Assembly: GCF_001887355.1 (NCBI RefSeq)
Contig: NZ_MPIN01000001.1
Coordinates: 1,554,304 to 1,618,303, forward strand
Source of the DNA: Cystobacter ferrugineus
GTDB lineage: Bacteria; Myxococcota; Myxococcia; Myxococcales; Myxococcaceae
Direction of reading: 5' to 3'
Length of the DNA stretch: 64,000 bases
This document shows, in pieces, positions 33,342 through 42,400 of the stretch (position 1 is its first letter; each line of letters starts with the position of its first letter). Below the pieces are notes generated by a model. That model worked only from the letters and a program-made list of their open reading frames with translations. It ran no database searches and had not been told where the DNA came from. The translations under genes and the position numbers were made by a program.

Positions 33342-33701
33342 ATGCCACCTGCCGCGAGAATCACTGACAGTCATACGTGTCCCGCCGTGGAACCGGGCCC
33401 CGTGCCGCATGTCGGAGGACCTGTCGTCGTGGGAGAAGCCACCGTCATCATCGGCGGCCAGCCCGCGGCGCGCGTGGGCGATGCCCTCGTGTGCATAGGG
33501 CCCCTCGACTCGGTATCCCAGGGAGAGCCCACGGTCATCATCGGAGGGAAGCCCGCGGCGAGATTGGGTGATCCCACGTCGCATGGCGGGGTCATCGTGT
33601 CGGGTTGTCCCACCGTGCTCATCGGAGCCGCCCATCAAGCCACATGCATGGCCGAGGCCGCTGAAAAGGGAATGGGCTTCGTGACGAAAGCCGACCCATG
33701 A
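33342..33701 (+). CDS. PAAR-domain protein (type VI spike tip)
   Basis: This 119-residue protein shows the PAAR pattern: PAARITDSHTCP at the start, paired GxPVVVGEATVIIGGQPAARVGD and GEPTVIIGGKPAARLGD segments, then SHGGVIVSGCPTVLIG. It would cap a VgrG trimer and dock effectors. The ATG at 33342 starts the domain directly. Its stop overlaps the next gene by ATGA, so PAAR and adaptor are coupled. Confidence 0.92.
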   Translation: MPPAARITDSHTCPAVEPGPVPHVGGPVVVGEATVIIGGQPAARVGDALVCIGPLDSVSQGEPTVIIGGKPAARLGDPTSHGGVIVSGCPTVLIGAAHQATCMAEAAEKGMGFVTKADP

Positions 33702-34603
33702 CCTCACGGGCACACGTGGAGGAGTCCCGGAGAGCCTTGATCGTCCATGTTCGCTGGGGGCCTTGCGCGGGCAACAAGGCCATCCTCCTTCCCGGCCAAA
33801 CGCTGCAGGTCGGACGAGCGCAATCCATGGGGCTGTCCGTTCCAGGTGATCCATGGATGTCCAACCTCCATTTCGAGCTCACTTGGGACGGAGCACGAGG
33901 AACCTTCCGGAATCGATGCGACAAGGCAGACACCCTCTTGTGTGGTGAACGCCTCGATGAAGGACCCGTTTCCCACGGAGCGTGGATCCGCGCGGGGATG
34001 ACGACCTTCTCCGTCTACCATGAAGCCGAGGCGCGCGGAGCACGACTCACCGGGCCCATGCCCGCGGAAAACCCGACACACAAGACGCAAGTGCTGGCAG
34101 CATTGCAAACAACCGCGGAGCCGCTTTTCGCGATACTCGACGCCTCGGTCGACTCCCGCATCCTCGTTCTGCTCCGGGAATCGACTGAGGAATGCCGCTC
34201 CCTCTACGAGGGCGCCTCCGGTGACCTCCTGGAGGAGGTTGCTCCCTACCTGGTTGCCCTCCAGAAAGACTCCAGCCTGTTGGAGGTGCTGGTTCATGAG
34301 GGATGGGGACGGCACTGGGGTATCTTTCTCACGAGCCCACGGCCATTTCATGAGGTGCGCAGACACTTCAGGAAGTTCCTCATGATCGAGGATGACAAGG
34401 CGCGGAAGCTCTATTTCCGCTTCTACGATCCGAGAGTGCTCCGACAATTCCTGCCACTCTGCAATCCCTCCCAGACAGAATCACTCTTCGAAGCGGTATC
34501 CGCGTACCTGCTGGAAGAAGCGGACCCGCTCACGTCGCTCGTCCGCTTCACGAGGCATGAACACACGGTCCTCCTCGAGACATTGGGACCAGGAGCGGAG
34601 TGA
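33698..34603 (+). CDS. FHA-DUF4123 type VI effector adaptor
   Basis: This is a 301-residue protein. The first ~115 residues read as a forkhead-associated domain (LQVGRAQSMGLSVPGDPWMS then NLHFELTWD), normally a phospho-threonine binder. The rest looks like DUF4123 (FAILDASVDSRILVLLRES, GWGRHWGIFLTS, RKLYFRFYDPRVLRQFLP), the adaptor (Tap/TEC) that loads effectors onto VgrG. FHA-DUF4123 fusions suggest that loading is gated by phosphorylation, plausible in kinase-rich myxobacteria. It is coupled to the PAAR gene upstream and followed by helper and effector. Confidence 0.88.
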   Translation: MTSRAHVEESRRALIVHVRWGPCAGNKAILLPGQTLQVGRAQSMGLSVPGDPWMSNLHFELTWDGARGTFRNRCDKADTLLCGERLDEGPVSHGAWIRAGMTTFSVYHEAEARGARLTGPMPAENPTHKTQVLAALQTTAEPLFAILDASVDSRILVLLRESTEECRSLYEGASGDLLEEVAPYLVALQKDSSLLEVLVHEGWGRHWGIFLTSPRPFHEVRRHFRKFLMIEDDKARKLYFRFYDPRVLRQFLPLCNPSQTESLFEAVSAYLLEEADPLTSLVRFTRHEHTVLLETLGPGAE

Positions 34604-34654
34604 GCAACAAGAGGACAGGCGCGCGACACGACAGACCCAACACGAGGGGCACAC

Positions 34655-35023
34655 ATGCTCAAGCTGGAGACTCACCAGGCAAGCCAACTCCAATCCAACT
34701 CCATGGACCAGTTCCTGACACAGGCCATCCAGCACCTCCGCCGAGAACTGCCCGAGCACTGCGTTGGCCGGACGGACCAGCAACTGCGTGACAGAGTGAA
34801 GTCCTGCATCCAGCGAGCCCAGAAGTATGGACTCATGGGCAAGCGCGAAATCATGTGCTTCGTCGATGTCACCTGTCTTCTCGGGGAGGAGTTCGACACG
34901 GACAGCCGTCACCCCTGGGCACGAGCCCTGCTGGACAGTGACAAGCTCTCAGGCAGGGATCGTGCGAACCTGTTGCTCGCCACGGCCTGCAGCGTCCACA
35001 GGGAACTCCAGACCGCGAAATGA
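34655..35023 (+). CDS. Small helical helper in the type VI effector module (122 aa)
   Basis: The product is helical and cytoplasmic-looking (ELPEHCVGRTDQQLRDRVKS and KYGLMGKREIMCFVDVTCLLG). Similar small proteins that mention a GxREIxxFVxxxxxLG pattern are found between DUF4123 adaptors and effectors; I regard it as a chaperone-like partner but do not know a named family. A GAGGGG lies 6 nt before the ATG. It is spaced 51 nt after the adaptor and 16 nt before the effector gene. Confidence 0.6.
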   Translation: MLKLETHQASQLQSNSMDQFLTQAIQHLRRELPEHCVGRTDQQLRDRVKSCIQRAQKYGLMGKREIMCFVDVTCLLGEEFDTDSRHPWARALLDSDKLSGRDRANLLLATACSVHRELQTAK

Positions 35024-35039
35024 TTCTGAGCGACCTCCC

Positions 35040-35885
35040 ATGTTCGAACGATTATTTGACAGTATTTGCGAGTTCTTCGACGATTTGATCCCAGACGAAT
35101 TCTGCCTCCCTTGCTTCCTCCAGGGAGCCGCGGAGGGACTTCTCGTCGGATTGGCGACCCTCGCAGTGATCGCAGCGGCGCCGGCCTGGCTCGCGGTGGG
35201 ATTGACCGTCGGGCTTCTCGCTTATGGCGTCTACAACCTGTACAACCTCGCGGAAAACTGGTCACGACTCTCGGATGAGGAGAAGAGCAAGGCATTGGGC
35301 AACATCGCGGGGGGACTGCTCGCCGGCCGTTTCGGGCCGAAGACCCCGATAAACCCATCCGCGACGCTCAAGGTACCGGGGGTCCAGTTGCTGAGAACTC
35401 CCGAAGGCGCCGTGGTTCCGGTCCCGGCAACACAGCAGGTCGTCATCCCCTCGGTCTCGGCCAATGCCAGCGGCGCCACCGTGGCCTCCGCGGCCATGAT
35501 GACCGGCTCGGGTGGCGATGGACAACCGCCACCGGAAGGCGAGGAGATCAAACTCAAGTACAAGGAGGACTGGACACCGGAACAGCGCGCGCAGGCGGAC
35601 CAGAAGGTCGAGCATTTGAACAATATTCAAGACAAACGTGTCGTCAAGAACCCGCAGCGCTCGGCAACCAGTGCCTCCTCCAAATACAAGAAGGAAGGCA
35701 ACACGGTCCCCAAGGACCACGATGTGGACCACATGCACGATCTCCAGTTGGGAGGCGCGGACGAGGTGCTCAATATGAACCCCCTGGATAAAAGCGTGAA
35801 CCGGAGTCTTGGTTCACAAATCCACCATCAGATAAAGAACTTGCCCGAAGGAACGAGGGTAGGTAAAATATCCATTAGCGATTGA
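35040..35885 (+). CDS. Type VI cargo effector: N-terminal TM region, C-terminal HNH-like toxin
   Basis: This is a 281-residue protein. Residues about 25-65 are strongly hydrophobic (GLLVGLATLAVIAAAPAW and WLAVGLTVGLLAYGVYNLY), as in effectors that are held by chaperones and translocate across a target membrane. A low-complexity middle follows. The last ~65 residues include DHDVDHMHDLQLGGADE, NMNPLDKSVNRSLGSQIHH and IKNLPEGT, an HNH/endonuclease-VII-like treble-clef pattern shared by RHS and type VI toxins. It should be a nuclease, probably a DNase. The immunity gene lies 112 nt downstream. There is no strong ribosome site ahead of ATG 35040; the frame extends upstream inside the helper gene. 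Confidence 0.75.
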   Translation: MFERLFDSICEFFDDLIPDEFCLPCFLQGAAEGLLVGLATLAVIAAAPAWLAVGLTVGLLAYGVYNLYNLAENWSRLSDEEKSKALGNIAGGLLAGRFGPKTPINPSATLKVPGVQLLRTPEGAVVPVPATQQVVIPSVSANASGATVASAAMMTGSGGDGQPPPEGEEIKLKYKEDWTPEQRAQADQKVEHLNNIQDKRVVKNPQRSATSASSKYKKEGNTVPKDHDVDHMHDLQLGGADEVLNMNPLDKSVNRSLGSQIHHQIKNLPEGTRVGKISISD

Positions 35886-35997
35886 CGACGTCTCCCGCGT
35901 TGATTCACCCTGCCTTTCCCACGTACGAGGAAGCGCTCTCGCCAAGGGAAACGAGGGCCCGAATGGGTGACGTTGGACCCAACCTGGAGTGTGGAAC

Positions 35998-36624
35998 GTG
36001 TTCGAACGGTTTTCCAGGAAGTACCAACTGACGTTCCAGGAGACGCTCGCGACGGGAGGCGATCTCACGGTGTCTCCCCTGGAGAGGATTCCAGGCTTCG
36101 AGGAGTTCATGGCCCGGTACGAAGGCGCGACCTTCGACCACGGACTCTATCGCGTCCATCTCAGGGAGCAGCGGACCCGATGGACCGCCCGCGCCGAGGA
36201 GGCATTCCCCACCCTCAAGGGGCGAGTGTCCTGCTTCGCCTATGACTGGCTTGGCCGTCAGTTCGCGCTGGATAACGCGCGCAGGCAAGGTGGACAACCC
36301 CTGATTCTCCTGCTTGAGATTGGCACGGGCGAGATTCTAGAAATTCCATTGACGTTCGCTGATTTTCACGAAAACGAACTCGTTGATGACCCAGACGCCG
36401 CGCTGCTTCCCGGGCTCTTTCAAGACTGGCTGGCCTTGAAACACAACCCGCCACGGCCTCATGAGTGTGTCGGGTACAAGACCCCGTTGTTCCTCGGAGG
36501 AGCAGACACCCTGGACAACATGGAATCAACCGACATGGATGTCTACTGGACGCTTTTCGGTCAAATGCTCGCGAAGGTCCGGAATCTTCCCGAGGGCACG
36601 CCCATCAAGGGCTTCACGGTGTAG
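35998..36624 (+). CDS. DUF1851/Tdi1-type immunity protein
   Basis: This 208-residue protein has CFAYDWLGRQFALD, LLEIGTGEILEIPLTFADFH and CVGYKTPLFLGGADT followed by NMESTDMDVYW. These are the hallmarks of GAD-like/DUF1851 proteins, known as immunity partners of type VI DNases such as Tdi1. GTG 35998 has GGAG 9 nt away; GTG 35989 is an in-frame alternative too close to the site. It directly follows the effector, as expected. The C-terminus (RNLPEGTPIKGFTV) echoes the effector's own C-terminus (KNLPEGTRVGKISI). Confidence 0.82.
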   Translation: MFERFSRKYQLTFQETLATGGDLTVSPLERIPGFEEFMARYEGATFDHGLYRVHLREQRTRWTARAEEAFPTLKGRVSCFAYDWLGRQFALDNARRQGGQPLILLLEIGTGEILEIPLTFADFHENELVDDPDAALLPGLFQDWLALKHNPPRPHECVGYKTPLFLGGADTLDNMESTDMDVYWTLFGQMLAKVRNLPEGTPIKGFTV

Positions 36625-36654
36625 CGTTCCCCGAGAGCGGGTGCGATCGCCTCG

Positions 36655-36811
36655 GAGCCCCGGCGTCTCCGTGGAGAAGAGCTTGGCCATGGAGAACTCC
36701 CTCCTGGCGTTCTGCTTCGCGTCGAACACCGCCACCGCGTGGTAGGTGAGCCGCTTGGCCGCCTCCAAATGCCTTGCGCTCGCGGCCGTATTCAATCGCA
36801 TCCTCGCTCAT
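36655..36811 (-). pseudogene. Acyl-CoA dehydrogenase C-terminal remnant, frameshifted
   Basis: One frame gives EDAIEYGRERKAFG, a hallmark of acyl-CoA dehydrogenases, and ends at about 36765. The next frame continues as AKRLTYHAVAVFDAKQN then REFSMAKLFSTE, the matching downstream helix. Both halves are collinear, so this is a decayed 50-codon fragment with a frame shift. Upstream and downstream parts of the enzyme are missing. Confidence 0.7.
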
Positions 36812-36839
36812 GCGCTCATCGCGCCGCGCTCGCCTGGCG

Positions 36840-36960
36840 TGGCCTGAGCAAGCGTGTGTCCAAGGGGGCTTGAGCGGCCTAGCGCACAGCCCAACGGCTC
36901 CCCCTCAGCGGCCCCTCCGCTCTCGTCCTCGCCTTCAACAGGCCTTCCATCCTTCCATGC
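36840..36960 (+). repeat. Dispersed repeat, diverged copy 3
   Basis: GGCCTGAGCAAGCGTGTGTCCAAGGGGGCTT-like order (shown in parts: GCAAGCGTGTGTCC, GGGGGCTTGAGCGGCC, then CGGCCCCTCCGCTC) follows the same sequence as copy 1 at lower identity. It borders the acyl-CoA dehydrogenase remnant. From here to 37207 I see no gene; the stretch holds an orphan copy of the 25-nt element at 37071. Confidence 0.4.
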
Positions 36961-37070
36961 TTGGACCGGCTGCGCCAGTCTCACCGCGGCAGTTGCCGGG
37001 CCGAGTACGCCTCGCCGAGCTTCTGCTCCAGCCACCCGGAGCTTGCCGCGCGGCGACCCGCGGATTCTTT

Positions 37071-37095
37071 GCATCATTTTCCAGTTCGCTGGCTC
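37071..37095 (+). promoter_or_regulatory. 25-nt shared upstream element (exact copy, orphan)
   Basis: GCATCATTTTCC, AGTTCGCT, GGCTC on the plus strand. Unlike the other copies it has no recognisable plus-strand gene within the next 2 kb; the next gene (lnt) runs the other way. It is either the relic of a lost gene's promoter or drives a non-coding RNA. Confidence 0.6.
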
Positions 37096-37207
37096 ATCTC
37101 CGGGGCGGGTCATTTGACCTGCCCTCTCGAGGGGGTTCAGCTTGCCGGGAGGCTGCCGCAAGGGATGGAGCGAAGCCCCGGGGCGCCCTCGGGCCGCACC
37201 CGCGCGC

Positions 37208-38869
37208 CTAGGCCCGATCCGCGCGGGAGTGTGCCCGGCGCCCGAGGAGCGCCAACACCGCCAGTGCCAGTGCACACGCGAAGGGAAAGGCTGGCGCCAG
37301 GTAGGGCCCGAGCGCGAAGAGTTCCACCAGGGCCACCTCGCCCACCAACACCTCGGGGGCTCCGGGTTCCCGCGTGAGGGACGTGCGCGCCCTCACCCGC
37401 CCGAGCGCGTCCCCCACGGAGCTGACGCCGGTGCTCGTCGCGCGCACCAGATCCCGCCGGGCCTCCACACCGCGCAGCGTGGCCAGGGCGAGCGCCTGGT
37501 ACGGCGCGTCTCCATCCCCGAACCAGGCATGATTGGCCAGGGTGACGAGGAGGTTGGGCCCCTGGCGGACCAGCGGATGGACGGCGCCGGGGAGGATGTC
37601 CTCATAACAAAGGAGGGGGGCGATCCGCAGGGAGCCACTCACCAGCAGGCGTGCCTGGGTACCCGGCTCGATGTCGGGCGAGTCCGGCAGCCGCGCCCGC
37701 ACCCGCCGCGCCCACTCGGGGAAGCGAGCCGCGAAGGGGACGTACTCCCCGAACGGGAAGAGCCGGCGCTTGTCGGACAGTCCGGAGATGCGGCCGTCCG
37801 GAGAAACCAGGATGGCGCTGTTGTGGACGCGCGCGCCACCAAAGGTGTGACTGAGCGCGCCGAAGAGGAGCGTCCCCGAGAAGCCGGGCCGCAGCTCCCA
37901 GGGGTGCCCGGGCGCATACTCGCGGGTGAGCTGCCGATCGAAGAGGAAGGGAAAGGCGGACTCGGGCCACACCACCAACTCGGCGCCGCCGCGCGCCAGC
38001 TCGAGGGTGGCCTGGCGCAGGGGGGCCAGGTACTGCTCGCCCCGGTGCTTGCGCTCCTCGGCGGTGATGGTGCCGGAGTTGGGTTGGACGATGCCCACCC
38101 GCACCTGGGGGGCCGCCTGGCGCGCCAGCGCCACGTGCGTGGCCCGCAGCAGCCCGGCGGCCACCACCGCGAGCACCACCCCGCACGCCACCCGTACCGG
38201 ACGAGACAGGGGACGCCCGTGCCGGAGGGCCAACCCCGCCTCCAGGAGGGTGAGGTTGATGAGCACCACCAGCGCGGACACCGCGGGCGCGCCGCCGAGC
38301 TCGGCCACCTGCAGCAGCGGCCACGCCCGCCACACGGTGACGGCCAGGTTCCAGGGAAAGAGGAAGGGCAGCACGCCCTCCGCCACCGCCACCGCCAGCG
38401 GCAGCGCGACGAGCCAGGGCACGCGGGCGGAGCGCGTGAGGAGGTTGCCCAGCCCCGCCCAGAGGGAGAAGACACTGGCCTGGTAGGCGGCGAGCACCAG
38501 CAGCGCCAGCACGCGGGCCCACGCCGGCAGGTGGCCGAAACGGTCGAGCAGCGCGTAGCCCCAGCGGAAGCCGACGAGGTTGATGACGAAGCCACACACC
38601 CAGGCGGGCGCCAGGGCCTGCACCGCGGTGGCGTCGCGCAGCCCTCGCAGCAGGGGCACCAGGGCCACGAGCGCCAGAGGCCACAGGTCCATGGGCGGCG
38701 CCGCCAGCGCGAGGAGCACGGCGGAGAGCAGGGCCTGGAGGACGAGCGTGCGCCAGCGCGCGCGGGCCTGCCCGGCCTCGGGCTGGACCGTGACGTGCGC
38801 GGTCTGCCCCGCGACGTCCGCCTCGAGTTGCTCGTGGCGCCGCCGAGCCGCTGTCTTCTTCCTGCTCAT
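37208..38869 (-). CDS. lnt: Apolipoprotein N-acyltransferase Lnt
   Basis: This is a 553-residue protein. The N-terminal ~250 residues contain about seven hydrophobic helices. The C-terminal nitrilase-like domain has the catalytic triad: Glu in LVVWPESAFP, Lys in DKRRLFPFGEYVP and Cys421 in LLCYEDILPG. It adds the third acyl chain to lipoproteins at the periplasmic face of the inner membrane, and this genome encodes many lipoproteins. The ATG at 38869 overlaps the upstream gene's stop by ATGA; the longer frame to 39238 is a shadow. The charged N-terminal extension (MSRKKTAARRRHEQ) is longer than in E. coli Lnt. Confidence 0.95.
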   Translation of the reverse strand: MSRKKTAARRRHEQLEADVAGQTAHVTVQPEAGQARARWRTLVLQALLSAVLLALAAPPMDLWPLALVALVPLLRGLRDATAVQALAPAWVCGFVINLVGFRWGYALLDRFGHLPAWARVLALLVLAAYQASVFSLWAGLGNLLTRSARVPWLVALPLAVAVAEGVLPFLFPWNLAVTVWRAWPLLQVAELGGAPAVSALVVLINLTLLEAGLALRHGRPLSRPVRVACGVVLAVVAAGLLRATHVALARQAAPQVRVGIVQPNSGTITAEERKHRGEQYLAPLRQATLELARGGAELVVWPESAFPFLFDRQLTREYAPGHPWELRPGFSGTLLFGALSHTFGGARVHNSAILVSPDGRISGLSDKRRLFPFGEYVPFAARFPEWARRVRARLPDSPDIEPGTQARLLVSGSLRIAPLLCYEDILPGAVHPLVRQGPNLLVTLANHAWFGDGDAPYQALALATLRGVEARRDLVRATSTGVSSVGDALGRVRARTSLTREPGAPEVLVGEVALVELFALGPYLAPAFPFACALALAVLALLGRRAHSRADRA

Positions 38870-39291
38870 GGTGTCTGGCCTTCTTCCACCTGGGGACGGC
38901 GCCCGCGCTCCGGGTCCACCTGGATGGGGGGTGGAATGGAGGGATCGGGCGGCGAGGGCGTGGAGGGCAGGGCCAGCGGCTTCGTCCCCTGGGGCGGGTG
39001 GGCCGGATCCCGCATGAGCGAGGGCGGCACCACCCGAGCTGGAGGAGCCTCGGGCACCGGGGTCGGCGTGGGCGTCTCCGGGGACGGACCGGGCCGCGCG
39101 GGTTGCTCCGCCAGTCTCCGCAGGGGCTCTTCCCGGGGGGACACGGACACCGCGGGCGCGGGGCCGGCCACGTCGGTGAGCGGAGAAGTGGGCTCGGAGG
39201 AGGGCCTCGGTGGCTCCTGGAGCTCCGCCACCACCCATGCGGTGGCCAGCACGAGCAGGGTGGCGGCCACCAGAAGAACGCGCTTCTTCAT
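38866..39291 (-). CDS. Pro-rich periplasmic/anchored protein (141 aa)
   Basis: MKKRVLLVAATLLVLATAWV is a signal anchor or uncleaved signal peptide; no lipobox cysteine follows. The rest is disordered and Pro/Ser/Thr-rich (PETPTPTPVPEAPPARVVPP), probably spanning the periplasm or cell wall. ATG 39291 has a GGAG upstream. Its stop overlaps the lnt start, so it is co-translated with lnt. No family recognised. Confidence 0.6.
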   Translation of the reverse strand: MKKRVLLVAATLLVLATAWVVAELQEPPRPSSEPTSPLTDVAGPAPAVSVSPREEPLRRLAEQPARPGPSPETPTPTPVPEAPPARVVPPSLMRDPAHPPQGTKPLALPSTPSPPDPSIPPPIQVDPERGRRPQVEEGQTP

Positions 39292-39352
39292 CACGTCACC
39301 ATCTCCTGGAACACGGAGGACCCCTCCTCGCACGAGGCCCGAGGTCCTCCAC

Positions 39353-39393
39353 GGGAATTCATTATCAAAGTCTTCTCAAGGGAATTCTTTATC
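39353..39393 (+). promoter_or_regulatory. Direct repeat GGGAATTC(A/T)TTATC upstream of the RHS gene
   Basis: Two 14-nt copies (39353-39366 and 39380-39393) differ at one position and are 27 bp apart. The surrounding 80 bp is unusually AT-rich for this genome. They lie 80-120 nt before the RHS start and are good candidates for a regulator-binding site or promoter. Confidence 0.45.
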
Positions 39394-39473
39394 TTGGAAA
39401 TCCCTGCGAGTGAACCCATTTCCATGAGGATTTCCTCTTCAACTCAAATGCAACCCAAACACCAGGAGGTGTC

Positions 39474-42400
39474 GTGAAGAACCGTCTTCTTGCTGTGACG
39501 GTCCCCTACTCGCTCGCGCTATTGGCCGGGCTCGTGGGTGGGCCGGTGCTGGCGGATGCGCCCCCAAACCCATCGGCGTCAGTGGACACGTATTACGGAG
39601 CGTTCTCCTCCGCGGAGCCGATCTCCGTCCCCGCCTTCCACGGACTGGAGCCCTCGCTCCGGCTCGTCTATAGCTCGGCGGGTGGGAGCGGCGCCGCGGG
39701 GGTCGGCTGGGGCCTGGAGGGCTTCTCCACCATCGGACGGGCCAGTTCCACCAAGGGGACGCCGGGTTATGGCGGAGGCGACCTCTTCCTGCTGGACGGG
39801 CAGGACCTGGTCCCGTGTCCCGCGGGCAGCTCCAGCCCGAGCTGCACCACGGGCGGCACCCACGCCACCCGCATCGAGAGCTATCAGCGCATCAAATATG
39901 ACGCCGCGGCCAACACCTGGACGGTGTGGCGCAAGGACGGCACCCGCCTGGCCTACGCGCCGCTCTTCGCGGCGTACCAGGCAGGCGCCTTGCTGGGCAC
40001 CTACCGCTGGGGGGTGAGCAGCGTGACGGACACGACCGGAAACACCGTCAACTATGGCTGGTGGTGTGACGGCAGCCCGGCGCAGGAGTGCTACCCGGAC
40101 AACGTCAGCTACAACGGCACGCTCGTGAGGCTGTACCGCGAGGCGCGGCCGGATCCGGTCACCTATGCCATGGGCGTCAGCGCGCTGGGCGTCACCCGCT
40201 ACCGGCTCAAGACAGTGGACGTGACGACGAGTGGCCGCCGGGTCCGGGCCTACCAGCTCACGTACACCCCGAGCGCCAGTTCCGGGCGCTCGCTGCTGCA
40301 GCGCGTGCAGCAGTTCGGCAGTGACGCCACGCTGGATGGCGCTGGCACCGTGACGGGCGGCTCGGCCCTGCCCGCAATGACTCTCGAGTACCAGACCAGC
40401 CCGGGCGCCCTCACCTCCGCCACCTGGGGCACGGATGCGGACGGGCTGGCGTTCGATGCCAACAACCACCTCGTCACCGGGGACTTCAACGGGGATGGCA
40501 AGACGGACCTCGCCCACACCCGCCCGGGTTGGAATGGCTGGAAGATGCGCCTGTCCACGGGCAATGGCTTCACCAGCACCCTCTGGGGCACGGACGCGGA
40601 CGGGCTGGCGTTCGATGCCAACAACCACTTCGTCACCGGGGACTTCAACGGGGATGGCAAGACGGACCTCGCCCACACCCGCCCGGGTTGGAATGGCTGG
40701 AAGGTGCGCCTGTCCACGGGCAATGGCTTCACCAGCACCCTCTGGGGCACGGCCATGGACTACCTGGCGACCGATGCCCACAGCCATGTGGTCACCGGGG
40801 ACTTCAACGGGGATGGCAGGACGGACATCGCCTACACCCGCCCGGGTTGGAATGCCTGGAAGGTGTGCCTGTCCACGGGCAATGGCTTCACCAGCGCCAA
40901 CTGGGGCACGGATGCGGACATGCTGGCGTTCGATGCCTACAACCACGTGGTCACCGGGGACTTCAACGGGGATGGCAGGACGGACATCGCCTACACCCGC
41001 CCGGGTTGGAATGCCTGGAGGGTGCGCCTGTCCACGGGCAATGGCTTCACCAGCACCCTCTGGGGCACGGCCATGGACTACCTGGCGACCGATGCCTACA
41101 GCCGTGTGGTCACCGGGGACTTCAACGGGGATGGCAAGACGGACATCGCCTACACCCGCCCGGGTTGGAATGCCTGGAAGGTGTGCCTGTCCACGGGCAA
41201 TGGCTTCGCCAGCGCCAACTGGGGCACGGATGCGGACGGGCTGGTGTTGGATAACGACAACCGCGTGGTCACCGGGGACTTCAACGGGGATGGCAGGACG
41301 GACATCGCCTACACCCGCCCCCGCTGGAATTCCTGGAGGGCGCGCCTGTCCACGGGCAATGGCTTCATCAGCACCCTCTGGGGCACGGATGCGGACTCCC
41401 TGGTGCAGGATGCCTACAACTACGTCACCTCCGGGGACTTCGACGGAGATGGCAAGACGGACCTCGCCTTCACCCGGCCGCAGTGGAATAGCTGGAAGAC
41501 ACGCCGCTCCAGTGGCCCCATACCGGACCTGCTGAGCGCGCTGCGCAACGGCCTGGGCGGGACGACCCGCGTGCAGTACAGCCCCTCGAGCGCCTGGTCC
41601 AACACCTTCCTCCCCGAGGGCCTCATCCTGCAGACGACCTCGGCCATCACGCAGGAGGATGGCCGCGGCAACGCCTCCACCACCCGCTACCAGTACCAGG
41701 GCGGCCTGTGGTCCAGCAGCGAGCGGAGATTCCTGGGCTTCCGCAAGGTGACGTCGGTGCTGGACTCGGCGGGCAACTACACGGAGACGTACTACCACCA
41801 GCACGTGGGGTGCATCAGCAAGCCCGAGGTCACCTACTACCGCAATGCCTCGGGCGACATCTACAAGTACTCCACCTTCGGGTACGCGGAGAGCGCCTCG
41901 GCGCCCTTCACCTCGCTGATGACGGATCGCTGGGAGTACGAGTGCAACCTCTCCGCCTCGTGCCGCAGGACGCTGCTGCAGATTGGCTATGACCAGTTCG
42001 GCAATGGCATCCGCACCCACGAGTACGGGGACTACGACGTCTCCGGGGACGAGCGCACCTCGCTGAGAGGGTTCTTCGTCAGCACGGGGGCGTACATCGT
42101 GGGCCTGCCGGCGTACGAGAACATCTACGCGGGAATCGGAACGGGCGGCACGCTGCTGAAGCAGACGCTGAACGAGTACGACGGCACCGGCACGTACGCG
42201 ACGTCGCCCATCCGCGGGCTGGTGACGCGCCAGCGCGCCTGGAACAACCAGACGGGCGGCTATGTCAACCGGAGCTTCGACTACGACGCGTGGGGCAACC
42301 TCGTCAGCGAGACGGACGAGCGGGGCTACACCCGCACCGTGGAGTACGACCCCACCTACCACGTGCACGAGACGAAGCGTTGCAACGCGTTGGGGCAGTG

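Noticed and set aside
40425..41518. Regular spaced repeats considered as a CRISPR array
   Set aside because: Units are coding, in frame, 159 bp and without unique spacers.
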